From Deltaproteobacteria bacterium (GTDB taxonomy: Bacteria > Myxococcota > JADLHZ01): a stretch of 64,000 nt of DNA. The notes beneath the pieces are model-generated. The model was not told the origin of the DNA. It ran no database searches and saw only the letters and a list, made by a program, of their open reading frames with translations. Each line of letters begins with the position of its first letter. Position 1 is the first letter of the stretch. Location: NCBI GenBank assembly GCA_020848545.1, contig JADLHZ010000118.1:58409-122408 (forward strand). Direction: 5' to 3'. Position numbers and translations under genes: made by a program. Shown piece by piece: positions 44,347-52,877 of this stretch.

Positions 44347-44718
44347 TTACGACTTCTTGCTGGTCGGTTGCGCACGTGGAAGTAGAGCATCGGCGTGAAG
44401 ATGTCGGTCTGCCCACCCGCGACGAGCGCGTCGGCGGCGACGCTGCGGCTCTCGAGGACCTCGAGCCGGGCGCCTTCGAGCGCTTCGAGGCCGTCGGAGG
44501 TGAGCCAGATGTCTGGCAGGGCGTCGCCCTCTTCGATGCCCTTCTTGATCGCGCGGTGCTCGGAGTTAGACGGCTGGTACTTGTCGGTCATGCACGACTC
44601 GTAGCCGGCGAAGTGCGCGCCCGGCTTGGGGCCGAGCTTCGCCGCGAGCCCGTGCTCGTGACGGGCGATCGAGGCCTTGAACGACTCGCCCTTGAACATC
44701 GGCGCGAAGTGGGGCAGC
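44347..44718 (-). pseudogene. Remnant of a sterol 24-C-methyltransferase-like gene
   Basis: Reads HFAPMFKGESFKASIARHEH, then AKLGPKPG joined to AHFAGYESCMTDKY, GIEEGDALPDI and LEALEGARLEVLESRSV, then ADALVAGGQTDIFTPMLYFHV. These are the recognisable blocks of ERG6/SMT proteins in order, but the whole SAM-binding core between LGxKPG and LKPG is missing. The segment between the LEVLE strand and the last C-terminal block is also missing. A frameshift near the end separates FHVR from a QPTSKKS tail with stop at 44347. No methyltransferase activity is possible. The adjacent SDR may belong to the same lost pathway. Confidence 0.8.
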
Positions 44719-44731
44719 GAAGGAGGAGGTC

Positions 44732-44938
44732 GTGCGCATCCGCCCCGAAGTCACCGCCAGCGCGTCGTCGCGGCCTGCGCTCGCGATCGAAGACTCCGAC
44801 AAGCTCGCGAGCGAAATCGCATGGGCGGCACGCCGAAGGTGCCAGACATCGCGCTCGTTTCAGCTCGAGGTGCTCGTGAGGCAGGGCGCGGTGTTGAAGG
44901 CGCTCTGGGCCCGTGCGCCGCGCAAGAAGGCCGAATGA
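44732..44938 (+). other. Short open frame ahead of the SDR, probably a gene remnant
   Basis: A 68-codon frame whose last part (FQLEVLVRQGAVLKALWAR) looks like the C-terminus of some protein and whose stop overlaps the SDR start in an ATGA. The first half has no protein-like character. It may be the 3' stub of a gene once co-transcribed with the SDR. I cannot name it. Confidence 0.3.
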
Positions 44939-45729
44939 ACGTCATCGTCACCGGGGCGGCGAGCGGCATCGGGCGGGCGCTGGTGGAGCGAATGCTCGCG
45001 CGGGGCCACAACGTGCTCGCGGGTGACGTCGACGTCGTCGGGCTCGCCGCGTTGCCGGCGCAGGCGTCGCTGTGCACGCATGTCTTCGACGTGCGCGACG
45101 CCGGCGCGTGGCAATCGGCGGTGAGGGTGTGCGGCGAGCGCTTCGGCGGCGTCGACGTGCTCGCGAACGTCGCGGGCTATCTGCGCCCGGGGTACGCGCA
45201 CGAAGCGAGCGCCGAGGACGCTGCGCGCCACATCGACGTCAACGTGAAGGGCGTGATCTTCGGTGCGCAGGCGGTGCTGCCGCAGCTGGTCGCGAAGAAG
45301 AGCGGCCACATCGTCAACATCGCGTCGCTCGCGGGGCTCTCGCCCGTGCCGGGGCTCGCGCTCTACTCGGCGTCGAAGTTCGCCGTCCGCGGCTACTCGC
45401 TCTCGATCGCGGCCGAGGTCCGCGCGCACGGTGTCTTCGTCACGGTCATCTGCCCGGACGCCGTCGCCACGCCGATGCTCGAATTGCAAAGGGATCGCGA
45501 AGAAGCGGCGCTGACCTTCTCTGGCGCGAAGCAGCCGCTGACGCCGAAGGATGTCGTCGATGCGTTCGAGCGTGCTTTGGTGAGGCGGCCGTTCGAGATC
45601 ATCTTGCCTGGCGGCACGCGCGCGTGGCTCGCGAAGATCGCGGGCGCGTTTCCCGGGCTCGCGGTGTCAGCGCTCGGACGGCTGCGCAAGAAGGGGTTGA
45701 AGCAGCAAGAGACTAACCGCCGAGCTTGA
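44935..45729 (+). CDS. Short-chain dehydrogenase/reductase
   Basis: A 264-residue NAD(P)-dependent oxidoreductase. The cofactor motif is TGAASGIGRAL at the N-terminus, VLANVAGYLRPG is near residue 77, catalytic Ser is in NIASLAGLSPVPG, and YSASKFA holds the Tyr/Lys pair near 145. The C-terminal RAWLAKIAGAFPGLAVSALGRL is hydrophobic and basic, as in membrane-associated sterol or retinol SDRs. Next to a sterol methyltransferase remnant, a steroid role is a guess. Its 3' end overlaps the convergent caspase-like gene by 17 bases. Confidence 0.88.
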   Translation: MNVIVTGAASGIGRALVERMLARGHNVLAGDVDVVGLAALPAQASLCTHVFDVRDAGAWQSAVRVCGERFGGVDVLANVAGYLRPGYAHEASAEDAARHIDVNVKGVIFGAQAVLPQLVAKKSGHIVNIASLAGLSPVPGLALYSASKFAVRGYSLSIAAEVRAHGVFVTVICPDAVATPMLELQRDREEAALTFSGAKQPLTPKDVVDAFERALVRRPFEIILPGGTRAWLAKIAGAFPGLAVSALGRLRKKGLKQQETNRRA

Positions 45730-47488
45730 ACGCCCAGCCGAGCGACACATGCGGCAGCGGCACCGCGAAGTACGACGACTGCGTCAGCTTCACGAAGTCC
45801 GGAAATGGCGGAATCCAGACGATGCCGAGGTTGATGTAGAAGCCGTTCTCGTTGAAGTACTGCACGCCGACGCCCAGGTTGAAGTGCGTCGCCTGAAAGA
45901 AGAATGGAACCGCCTGCGGTTGCGGGCGGGGAATGTTCAGCTTGCCGCCCAGGCTGACGTACGGCGACCACGACGCCTTCAAGAAGAGCCCGCGCGCTTC
46001 GAAGTTGAAGCCCACGCTCAACGCATCGAAGAGCACGGCGACTTGCACGTGTTGGAAGAGCACGCTCGTGAGCCCGACCGCGCCGAGCGCATCGATGGCA
46101 CCGGTCACTTGCAGGCCGATCCAGCGGTCGGTGCGCGCCCCCGGCTTCGGGGCCGGCGCACGCTTCTTCGGAAACGTCGGCAAGTCCGCGAGCTCGGTCG
46201 GGCTGCGATCCAGGTCGCGCTTCGTCTCGCCCATCTCGACGCCAGGCAGGCCCACGCTGTCGACGACGCCTTGGTAGTAGCTCGCGGTGTAGGGCGAGGC
46301 GAAGAGGGCGGTGCGATACGCTTCGTCGATGCTGCCTTTGGCGGTCGCTTGCAGCGGCTTCAGGCGCAGCTCCGAGAAGCGGATGACGCCTTTGTCGAAG
46401 GTGGCGATCTCCGCTTCGTGCTCGTCGGTGCGGACGAAGAGCACGCGCTCCTTTGGCAGGATCAAGCGGCGCAGGGTGTCGCCGCCGAGGTTGGCGTCCA
46501 AGTAGCGCTCGCCGTTCTGCAGCTCGATGTAGAAGTGGCCGAGCGCGTTGGCGGTGCCCGCGATCGCGGCGACGTCGCGGAACGCGCTGAGGTTGACGAT
46601 GGGCACGCGGCGGTTGACGGCGGGCGGCGCGGCGACGATGCGCGGCGCTGCGCGCGGATCTGCGATGGCGCGGTTCGCCGACATGACGAACGCCTGCAGC
46701 TCCGAGTACTCGATGGCGCCGTCGTTGTTCGTGTCGGCGGCGCCGGCGAGCCCGCTCAAGACTTCGTGGGTGAAGACGCCAGACTGCAGGCGCGACCACT
46801 CGTGCGCTTCTTGATCGACCGTGGTCGCGATGACGGCGCCGACCGAGGGAAAGCGCTGCAAGCGTTGCGCGTCTGCGAGCGCGGCGAGCTCGTGCTGGTC
46901 GAGCTTGACGCTCTTGGCGGTGCTCTCGCCCTTGCCGAAGATCCGCTGCTCGCCGCCTCGCGCGCCGACGACGGCTTCGGCGTGGCAGGCATCGACGAAG
47001 AGATGCGCGAACGAGAACGGAAGCTTCGCCAGGATCTCTTCGTAGAGCTTGTCCTGCGTGAGCTCGGCGTCGGCGAGCGTGAGGAAGATCGCGCCGCGCG
47101 CATTGGCGGAGCCGTGGCCGCTGTATGCGAAGTAGAAGGTGGGTTCGTCGCCGCGCGCTCTGTCCTCCTTCATCTTGGCGGCAAAGCGCCGCACCGTCGC
47201 GTCGAGCTCGATCCACGTCGGCGCGCGGATGGCGGTGCGCAGCTCGGGATAGCGCTTGAAGGTGTCGTCGTCCAAGATCGCGAGCAGCGCGGCGTCGTCG
47301 GTCAGCCGGCGAAAGTGGCGAAAGAAGCGCACGGCGTCGTCGTCCGCGTAACGCAGGGTCGGCAGCGCGGTCCCTTCGGGCGCCAGGTTGTAACCGATGG
47401 CGATGCCGTAGCTCGTCGGCTTGGCGAGGGCGGCGGTCGGCGCCAGCACGAGGACGCCGAGGACGATGAGCCAAAGGCGCATCATCAA
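45713..47488 (-). CDS. Secreted caspase-like (C14) protease with EF-hand and barrel-like C-terminus
   Basis: A 591-residue protein with a signal peptide (LWLIVLGVLVLAPTAALA). The caspase-fold domain (about 26-275) has H125 in FYFAYSGHGSAN and C168 in HLFVDACHAEA, the catalytic dyad. An EF-hand-like loop DTNNDGAIEYSE (252-263) sits at its end and could bind calcium. After a middle domain (290-440) and a Lys/Pro linker, the last 135 residues are aromatic-rich beta strands ending in the sequence GWAFKLGG, as in outer-membrane barrels. The start overlaps the upstream membrane protein by four bases. Confidence 0.85.
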   Translation of the reverse strand: MMMRLWLIVLGVLVLAPTAALAKPTSYGIAIGYNLAPEGTALPTLRYADDDAVRFFRHFRRLTDDAALLAILDDDTFKRYPELRTAIRAPTWIELDATVRRFAAKMKEDRARGDEPTFYFAYSGHGSANARGAIFLTLADAELTQDKLYEEILAKLPFSFAHLFVDACHAEAVVGARGGEQRIFGKGESTAKSVKLDQHELAALADAQRLQRFPSVGAVIATTVDQEAHEWSRLQSGVFTHEVLSGLAGAADTNNDGAIEYSELQAFVMSANRAIADPRAAPRIVAAPPAVNRRVPIVNLSAFRDVAAIAGTANALGHFYIELQNGERYLDANLGGDTLRRLILPKERVLFVRTDEHEAEIATFDKGVIRFSELRLKPLQATAKGSIDEAYRTALFASPYTASYYQGVVDSVGLPGVEMGETKRDLDRSPTELADLPTFPKKRAPAPKPGARTDRWIGLQVTGAIDALGAVGLTSVLFQHVQVAVLFDALSVGFNFEARGLFLKASWSPYVSLGGKLNIPRPQPQAVPFFFQATHFNLGVGVQYFNENGFYINLGIVWIPPFPDFVKLTQSSYFAVPLPHVSLGWAFKLGG

Positions 47489-48087
47489 CGGGTGACCTTC
47501 AGGCTCCGTTCGAGGCGCACCGCGCCGTGCGACGCCGCGTCTCGATCGTAGAGCGCGCGAATCTGTGCGCGGGTGAGCGGCGTCTCCGAAAGGACGACAT
47601 GGACCGTGACGTCGCCCGCGAGCGAGTCCGGCAGGATCTTCGCTTCGTCGACGACGCCCACGCTGACGGCCCGCGACGCTTCGCTGTCTGCGCTCGGGAA
47701 GAACCAGACGACGTCTCCGTCCGGCGTCTGCGCGAACGCCGCGAGGTGCGTGCCTTGGGTCAGTGAGAGCATGCGAAAGTATAGCCGATCGCCGACCTTA
47801 CAGGGCGACGGGACGCGCGGGTTGCAGCTGAGCTCGATGCTGCTGCCGTTGTTGCCACGGGCGCCGAAGTCGTCGGGGCTCTTGTTGTTCAGGTAGGCGA
47901 TGACGAGCACGAGCATCGCGGTGCCGACCGCGCCGGCGAAGCCCAAGGGCAGCATCAAGCCCGGGCGCTTAGCACGGGATGAAGCGAGGACGTTCTCGAG
48001 GATCGTCTCTTTCTCGACGATGCCGAGGCGGCCGTCCTTCTGACCAAGGATGCGATCGGCAGGGTACTTCGTGGATTGCGGGGGCAT
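47485..48087 (-). CDS. Single-pass membrane protein, partner of the caspase-like protease
   Basis: A 200-residue protein with a short cytoplasmic N-terminus (MPPQSTKYPADRILGQ), one membrane segment (about 45-65, LPLGFAGAVGTAMLVLVIAY) and a periplasmic beta domain resembling DUF4384: GDRLYFRMLSLTQGTHLAAF, then DGDVVWFFPS. Such domains often accompany caspase-like genes. It is translated just before the protease (four-base overlap), so the pair very likely forms one system. No sigma or anti-sigma signature is present in the cytoplasmic part. Confidence 0.75.
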   Translation of the reverse strand: MPPQSTKYPADRILGQKDGRLGIVEKETILENVLASSRAKRPGLMLPLGFAGAVGTAMLVLVIAYLNNKSPDDFGARGNNGSSIELSCNPRVPSPCKVGDRLYFRMLSLTQGTHLAAFAQTPDGDVVWFFPSADSEASRAVSVGVVDEAKILPDSLAGDVTVHVVLSETPLTRAQIRALYDRDAASHGAVRLERSLKVTR

Positions 48088-48133
48088 GCACCGAAGTCAT
48101 ACGGCAAAGCCGCGCTTCGGGTCAGTAGCTGAG

Positions 48134-48883
48134 TCAGATCATTTCGAGCGAGCTGCGGACGAGGCGGCGGCTGTCGGTGAGGGTCACCGCGAGCGCGTCA
48201 TCGGCGTCGCCAAACGAGAGCGGCGCGGCTTCGATCTTCAGGAGCATGGTGGTGGCCGACTGCACTTGCTTTTGCGCATCTTCGACGTGCGACATCTCGG
48301 GCATCTTGATGCTGCCGATCGGCGCGAGCACGGTCTTCACGGCGCTGCCGAGCTCGACGAGCTTCGTGTCGATGTCGGCGAGCAGGCCCTTGAACAAGCG
48401 CACCTCGCGCATCGTCGCCGACGCCGCGCTGCCGATCGCGCGCTTGGCGACCTCGCTGGCCCTGCCGAGCAAGCGCCCTTGATCGTCGGCGCGGGTGAGA
48501 TCGCGCAAGCACTGGCGCAGGCTATCGATGCGGCCGTTCCACGTCTCGGTCATGTCGATGACCTCTTTGCGCAGCGTGATCACCGTGCGCAGGCGCGACT
48601 CGGCGATCTGAAACGACGTGCCGCTCATCGCCACCACGGTGCGCCGCAATTCATCGCGGAAGCTCGGTGGGATCGAGATCGGATTGCCGATGAAGGAGCG
48701 CAGAGTACGCGCCTTGTCGGCAGAAGGAGCGGCTTGGTCGAGCGTGAACGCCTTCAACGCCTTGCTCAGCTTCTCAGCCGCGCGCGCGTCTTTGGCGTCG
48801 TAATTCGTCACGGCGTTCTGGAGCTGCTTGAAGGTCGGCAGCGTTTCGATCACCGTAGGTTTGAGCGTGATGGCGGCACCCAT
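48134..48883 (-). CDS. Hypothetical helical protein
   Basis: I recognise no family. The 249-residue protein is mostly amphipathic helices (LQNAVTNYDAKDARAAEKLS, then FKGLLADIDTKLVELGSAVK and VEDAQKQVQSATTMLLKIEA) and could form coiled coils. There is no signal peptide or membrane segment. ATG 48883 was chosen because GGAGGAG lies six bases upstream; the longer frame adds 14 residues of poor sequence. Its promoter region just upstream is AT-rich (around 48930-48950), unlike the rest of the window, so it may be strongly expressed. Confidence 0.72.
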   Translation of the reverse strand: MGAAITLKPTVIETLPTFKQLQNAVTNYDAKDARAAEKLSKALKAFTLDQAAPSADKARTLRSFIGNPISIPPSFRDELRRTVVAMSGTSFQIAESRLRTVITLRKEVIDMTETWNGRIDSLRQCLRDLTRADDQGRLLGRASEVAKRAIGSAASATMREVRLFKGLLADIDTKLVELGSAVKTVLAPIGSIKMPEMSHVEDAQKQVQSATTMLLKIEAAPLSFGDADDALAVTLTDSRRLVRSSLEMI

Positions 48884-48972
48884 AGCAAACTCCTCCGACG
48901 GCAATTGACGGCAGAATTTCGCCAAAGTTGCTTAATAAGATGTAAAAAACGCGGCTTGCCTGATGCGTTGCG

Positions 48973-51021
48973 TCAATAGCCTAACTTCGCGCGCATCTTG
49001 GCGAAGAAGTCGTCTGCCATCGCGTCCTTTTGCTCGTCCGAGAGGCTCGTCGCCGACGTATTCATGCGCTGCACCGTTTCGCCGAGCTCGGCGAGAAAAC
49101 GGCTCTCGGTGCGCGGCACGACCTTACCGTAGCGACGGCGTCCGGTGGCGAACGACATCCACAGCCGTTCGCGCGCGCGGGTGATGCCCACATAACAGAG
49201 CCGGCGCTCTTCGCTGACGTCGCCGGCGTCGACAGATTCAACGGAACGGCGGTGCGGCAAGAGCTCCTCTTCCATGCCGACCAGGAACACCCACGGCCAC
49301 TCGAGGCCCTTGGCGCCGTGAATGGTGATCAGCGTGACGCCGCGCTTGTCGTCGTCTTTGTCGTCGGACTCTTCGCCTTCGAGCGACACTTGGCTCAAGA
49401 AGGTGGTGAGCGGCGACGTGCTCGCAGCGCCTTCTTCCGGATCTTGGGCGAAGCGCTCCAACGCGAGCGCGATGCCGGCGATGTTCTCGAGCTTGCGTGC
49501 GGCGGCCGTCAGGTTGTCGGCGAGCTCTTCGTAGATCGTCGTCTCGAAGTCGATCGCTTCGAAGAGCTCGCGCACGTGCCGCGCGAGCTCGGCCGGCGCG
49601 CTCGCGGTCGCCATCTTCATGCGGGTGGCGCCGAGCAACGCGTGCAGGTTGATCAGGGCGTCGCGCGTCTTCGCCTTCACGTCTGCTACGGGGTCCGCGA
49701 GCATTTCGTACAAGGACACCCCGAGCTCCTTGCCCTTCGCGACCATCTTCTCGAGCCCGACCTCGCCGAGGCCGCGCGCCGGGTAGTTGATGATGCGGCG
49801 CAGGCTCATCTCGTCGTTCGGGTTGTCGACGACGCGCAGGTACGCGAGCGCGTCTTTGACTTCCTTCCGCTCGAAGTACTCCATGCCGCCGACGACGCGG
49901 TAGGGGATGCCTTCGAGGCGCAGCGCTTCTTCGATCGGCTGGCTCTGCACGTTCGATCGATAGAGGACGGCGATGTCTTCGTGCTTGCGCTTGCCTTCGT
50001 GCACCGCGCTCAGGATCGTGTCGGCGACGAACTTCGCTTCTTGCTCGGCGTCGTCGAACGATCGCACCTCGATGGGATCGCCTTCGCCGAAGGAGGTCCA
50101 CAGCTTCTTGTGGTTGCGCTTCTCGTTCTTGGCGATGATCGCGTTCGCCGCGCCGAGGATGCGGCCGGTCGAGCGGTAGTTCTGCGTCAGCGCGATCTGC
50201 TTGGCGCTCGGGAAGGTCTTGCCGAAGCCCAAGATGTGCTCGACGTCAGCGCCGCGAAAGGCGTAGATCGCTTGATCATCGTCGCCGACGACGCAGAGGT
50301 TGCCGGTGCGATCGCAGAGCTGCTCCAGGAGCTGAAACTGGATCGGGTTGGTGTCCTGATACTCGTCGACGAGCAGGTACTGGAACTTCTTGCGGTAGTA
50401 CGCGCGCAGCTCGGGGTGGTTTTGCAGCGCGCGCACCGGCTTGATCAAGAGGTCGTCAAAGTCGACGCACTGTTCTCTGCGCAGCGTCGCTTCGTAGCGC
50501 GCGTAGGTCTCTTTGGTGATCAAGGTGTAGTCGTCGCCGTCGTTGAGCGGCGCTTTGTCGGGCGCGATGCCGAGGTTCTTCAAGCGCGAGATCGCCGCGA
50601 GCACCTTCTTGGCGTCGAAGCGGCGATCGTCGATCTTCACCTCGCGGAAGATGCGCTTCACCGTGCCGATCTGCTCGCCTTGATCGAAGATCGAGAAGCG
50701 CGGCATCAGGCCGGCGGCGTCCGAGCACTCGCGCAGCATCTTGTGGCCGAGCGCGTGGAAGGTGCTGACGGTGAGGCCTTTCCTGCCGCCGCGGCCGACC
50801 AAGTGGCCGACGCGCTCGCGCATCTCGGCGGCGGCCTTGTTCGTGAAGGTGACGGCGAGCACGTTCTCTGGCTTGACGCCGTCGCGGATCAGGCGCGCGA
50901 TGCGATAGGTGATGACCCGCGTTTTTCCGGAGCCGGCGCCGGCGAGGACGAGCGCGGGCCCTTCCTGGTGCAGCACGGCTTCGAGCTGTTCACGGTTGAG
51001 GACGGACAGGTCCAACTTCAT
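48973..51021 (-). CDS. uvrD: UvrD/PcrA-type superfamily 1 DNA helicase
   Basis: A 3'-to-5' DNA helicase of about 682 residues for repair and replication restart. Motifs: the Q-motif/opening LNREQLEAVLHQEGPALVLAG, Walker A AGAGSGKTRVI near residue 30, VTFTNKAAAEMRERV, the DEYQDTNPIQ box, VVGDDDQAIYAFRGAD, LTQNYRST, and VTLITIHGAKGLEW with RRLCYVGITRARERL near the end. ATG 51021 gives the normal family start; the frame extending to 51111 enters the divergent hydrolase. After its stop a run of six Ts lies near 48945, but I see no clear stem. Confidence 0.95.
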   Translation of the reverse strand: MKLDLSVLNREQLEAVLHQEGPALVLAGAGSGKTRVITYRIARLIRDGVKPENVLAVTFTNKAAAEMRERVGHLVGRGGRKGLTVSTFHALGHKMLRECSDAAGLMPRFSIFDQGEQIGTVKRIFREVKIDDRRFDAKKVLAAISRLKNLGIAPDKAPLNDGDDYTLITKETYARYEATLRREQCVDFDDLLIKPVRALQNHPELRAYYRKKFQYLLVDEYQDTNPIQFQLLEQLCDRTGNLCVVGDDDQAIYAFRGADVEHILGFGKTFPSAKQIALTQNYRSTGRILGAANAIIAKNEKRNHKKLWTSFGEGDPIEVRSFDDAEQEAKFVADTILSAVHEGKRKHEDIAVLYRSNVQSQPIEEALRLEGIPYRVVGGMEYFERKEVKDALAYLRVVDNPNDEMSLRRIINYPARGLGEVGLEKMVAKGKELGVSLYEMLADPVADVKAKTRDALINLHALLGATRMKMATASAPAELARHVRELFEAIDFETTIYEELADNLTAAARKLENIAGIALALERFAQDPEEGAASTSPLTTFLSQVSLEGEESDDKDDDKRGVTLITIHGAKGLEWPWVFLVGMEEELLPHRRSVESVDAGDVSEERRLCYVGITRARERLWMSFATGRRRYGKVVPRTESRFLAELGETVQRMNTSATSLSDEQKDAMADDFFAKMRAKLGY

Positions 51022-51109
51022 CGGAGCGCGCCGGCGTAGCAAGTCCGGGCGCCGCTGGCAATCGGCGTGACGGTGCGGATAGAAAGCCCACGTGCTTGCA
51101 CGCGCGCGC

Positions 51110-52225
51110 ATGATGGCCGACCTCGTCCGCTGGCTCGGCCCCTTCGGTGATCCCGAGCGCGCGCCGGAAGACGTGGACCTACAAGTGCGAACGCTGCCGC
51201 CGAACGCGACCTATGATCGACCGCTGCAAGTGCATTGCTACAAGCCGTCGCGCCGCGCCGCGCTGGGATCGCTCATCGTCGTGCACGGTCTGCACCCGCT
51301 CGGCCCGAACGACGAGCGGCTCGCGCGCTTCTTGCGGCGCTTGGCGGCGAGCGGGATCTCGGTGTGGGCGCCGGCGCTCAACGAGTACATGGCGCTGCGC
51401 TTGGACGAGGGCGTCATCGCCGGCCTTGCGCGCACGATGGAAGCGTTTGCCGAGTGGCCGGATCGGCCGCGGACGAAGATCGGCGTGTTTTCGATCTCGT
51501 TCGGCTCGTTGCCAACGCTGCGCCTGGCCGCGAACCCGGCGTTTGCCGATGTGCTCGGCGGTGTCGTGCTCTATGGCGGCTACGGCGACTTCGTGGCGAC
51601 GATGCGTTTTGCCTTGGGCGCCGACGGCCGACCGCGCGATATTCTGAATCCGCCGGCGATCTTCATCAACCTCGGGCGCGAGATGGACGGCGCGCCGCCG
51701 ACCGACGCGCTCGAGATCGCGTGGCGCGACTTTACGCTGCGCACGTGGGGGCGGCCGGAGATGAAGGAGCCTTCACGGATGCGCGTCGTCGTCGATGAGC
51801 TCGCCGCGCGTTTTTCCGGCGCCGAGCGCGACTTCTTCTTGCTCGGCTGCGGCATCGGCGACGGTGGCCTCGCACGGGCGGAAGCGGCGATCGCGAAGGT
51901 GGCGGCGCGCTACCACTATTTGGATCCGCGGCCGCACCTCACGCGCGTGCGTTGCCCCGTGACGATCGTGCACGGCGTGGACGACGACGTCATCCCGCAC
52001 GAGCAGGCGACGCTGATCCGCGCTGCTCTCCAGCCGCACACGCGCGTCCAGATGTACCTGACGGGCCTCTACGGCCACACCGGCGCGGCGAAGCCGGGGC
52101 CGCGGGCGCTGGCGAAGGAAGCGGCGGCGCTGCTCGGCATGATGCGCGCGTTGGTGGCGACGGCGACGCAACCAGCGCGAGGCCCCTCGAACTGCCCTAG
52201 AACCGGAGCGCCGAATCAGCGATGA
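51110..52225 (+). CDS. Alpha/beta hydrolase
   Basis: A 371-residue alpha/beta-hydrolase. The oxyanion region is LIVVHGLHPLGPND, the nucleophile elbow is GVFSISFGS near residue 130, the acid is in VTIVHGVDDDVIP near 290 and the histidine is in LYGHTG near 323. It has a lid-like insertion of about 60 residues after the elbow. The substrate is unknown. ATG 51110 is used; GTG 51092 would add six residues. It is divergent from uvrD and leads the gene string that runs to ctpA; the next gene is seven bases downstream. Confidence 0.82.
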   Translation: MMADLVRWLGPFGDPERAPEDVDLQVRTLPPNATYDRPLQVHCYKPSRRAALGSLIVVHGLHPLGPNDERLARFLRRLAASGISVWAPALNEYMALRLDEGVIAGLARTMEAFAEWPDRPRTKIGVFSISFGSLPTLRLAANPAFADVLGGVVLYGGYGDFVATMRFALGADGRPRDILNPPAIFINLGREMDGAPPTDALEIAWRDFTLRTWGRPEMKEPSRMRVVVDELAARFSGAERDFFLLGCGIGDGGLARAEAAIAKVAARYHYLDPRPHLTRVRCPVTIVHGVDDDVIPHEQATLIRAALQPHTRVQMYLTGLYGHTGAAKPGPRALAKEAAALLGMMRALVATATQPARGPSNCPRTGAPNQR

Positions 52226-52232
52226 TGCGCCC

Positions 52233-52877
52233 GTGGCAAAGCTCGTGCGTGAGACGTTTCCGGTCGGCCCGCTCGGCTGCAATTGCTCGATCTTGATCGA
52301 TCCCACGACGAAAGACGCCGTCGTCGTCGATCCCGGCGGCGACGGCGACACGATCCTCGCGCGTCTGAAGCACCACGGCTGCACGGTGCGCTCGATCCTG
52401 ATCACGCACGCGCACATCGATCACTTGGGCGCGATCCCGGACGTACAAAAGGCGACCGGCGCGCCGGTCTTGATGCACGACGCCGATCGCGATCTCTACG
52501 AGAACGTCGGCATGCAGAGCCGCATGCTCGGGTTGCCGACGCCGGCGCTGCCCGACTTCGACGCGCGCTTGAAGGACGGCTTTTCGCTCTCTGTCGGTGG
52601 CGCTAGCGGCGGCGCGCTGCACACGCCCGGACACACCAAGGGCTCGACCTGCTTTCACTTCGCCGGCGAGCGCTTGTTGATCACGGGCGACACGCTCTTC
52701 GCGGGCAGCATCGGCCGCACGGATCTCTGGGGTGGCTCGTTCGACGACATCATACGATCGATCAAGGAGCGCTTGATGGTGCTCGACGGCGACACGCTGG
52801 TCATCCCCGGCCACGGCCCCGAGACGACGATCGAGGACGAGCGCCGCTTCAACCCGTTCGTCGGTGAGTCGGCTTGA
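52233..52877 (+). CDS. MBL-fold metallo-hydrolase (glyoxalase II-like)
   Basis: A 214-residue metallo-beta-lactamase-fold hydrolase. The metal motifs are THAHIDHLGAI near residue 55, the LHTPGHTKGSTC motif near 130, GDTLFAGSIGRTDLWGG near 153 and VIPGHGPETT near 190. The last two are typical of hydroxyacylglutathione hydrolase-like or YcbL-type enzymes that hydrolyse thioesters. The start is GTG 52233, seven bases after the upstream gene. Its last codons overlap the ftsE start by four bases; a role in cell division is not implied. Confidence 0.92.
   Translation: MAKLVRETFPVGPLGCNCSILIDPTTKDAVVVDPGGDGDTILARLKHHGCTVRSILITHAHIDHLGAIPDVQKATGAPVLMHDADRDLYENVGMQSRMLGLPTPALPDFDARLKDGFSLSVGGASGGALHTPGHTKGSTCFHFAGERLLITGDTLFAGSIGRTDLWGGSFDDIIRSIKERLMVLDGDTLVIPGHGPETTIEDERRFNPFVGESA

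Noticed and set aside
48940..48972. T-run after uvrD as an intrinsic terminator
   Set aside because: Six Ts are present on the minus strand but I could not find a convincing stem before them.
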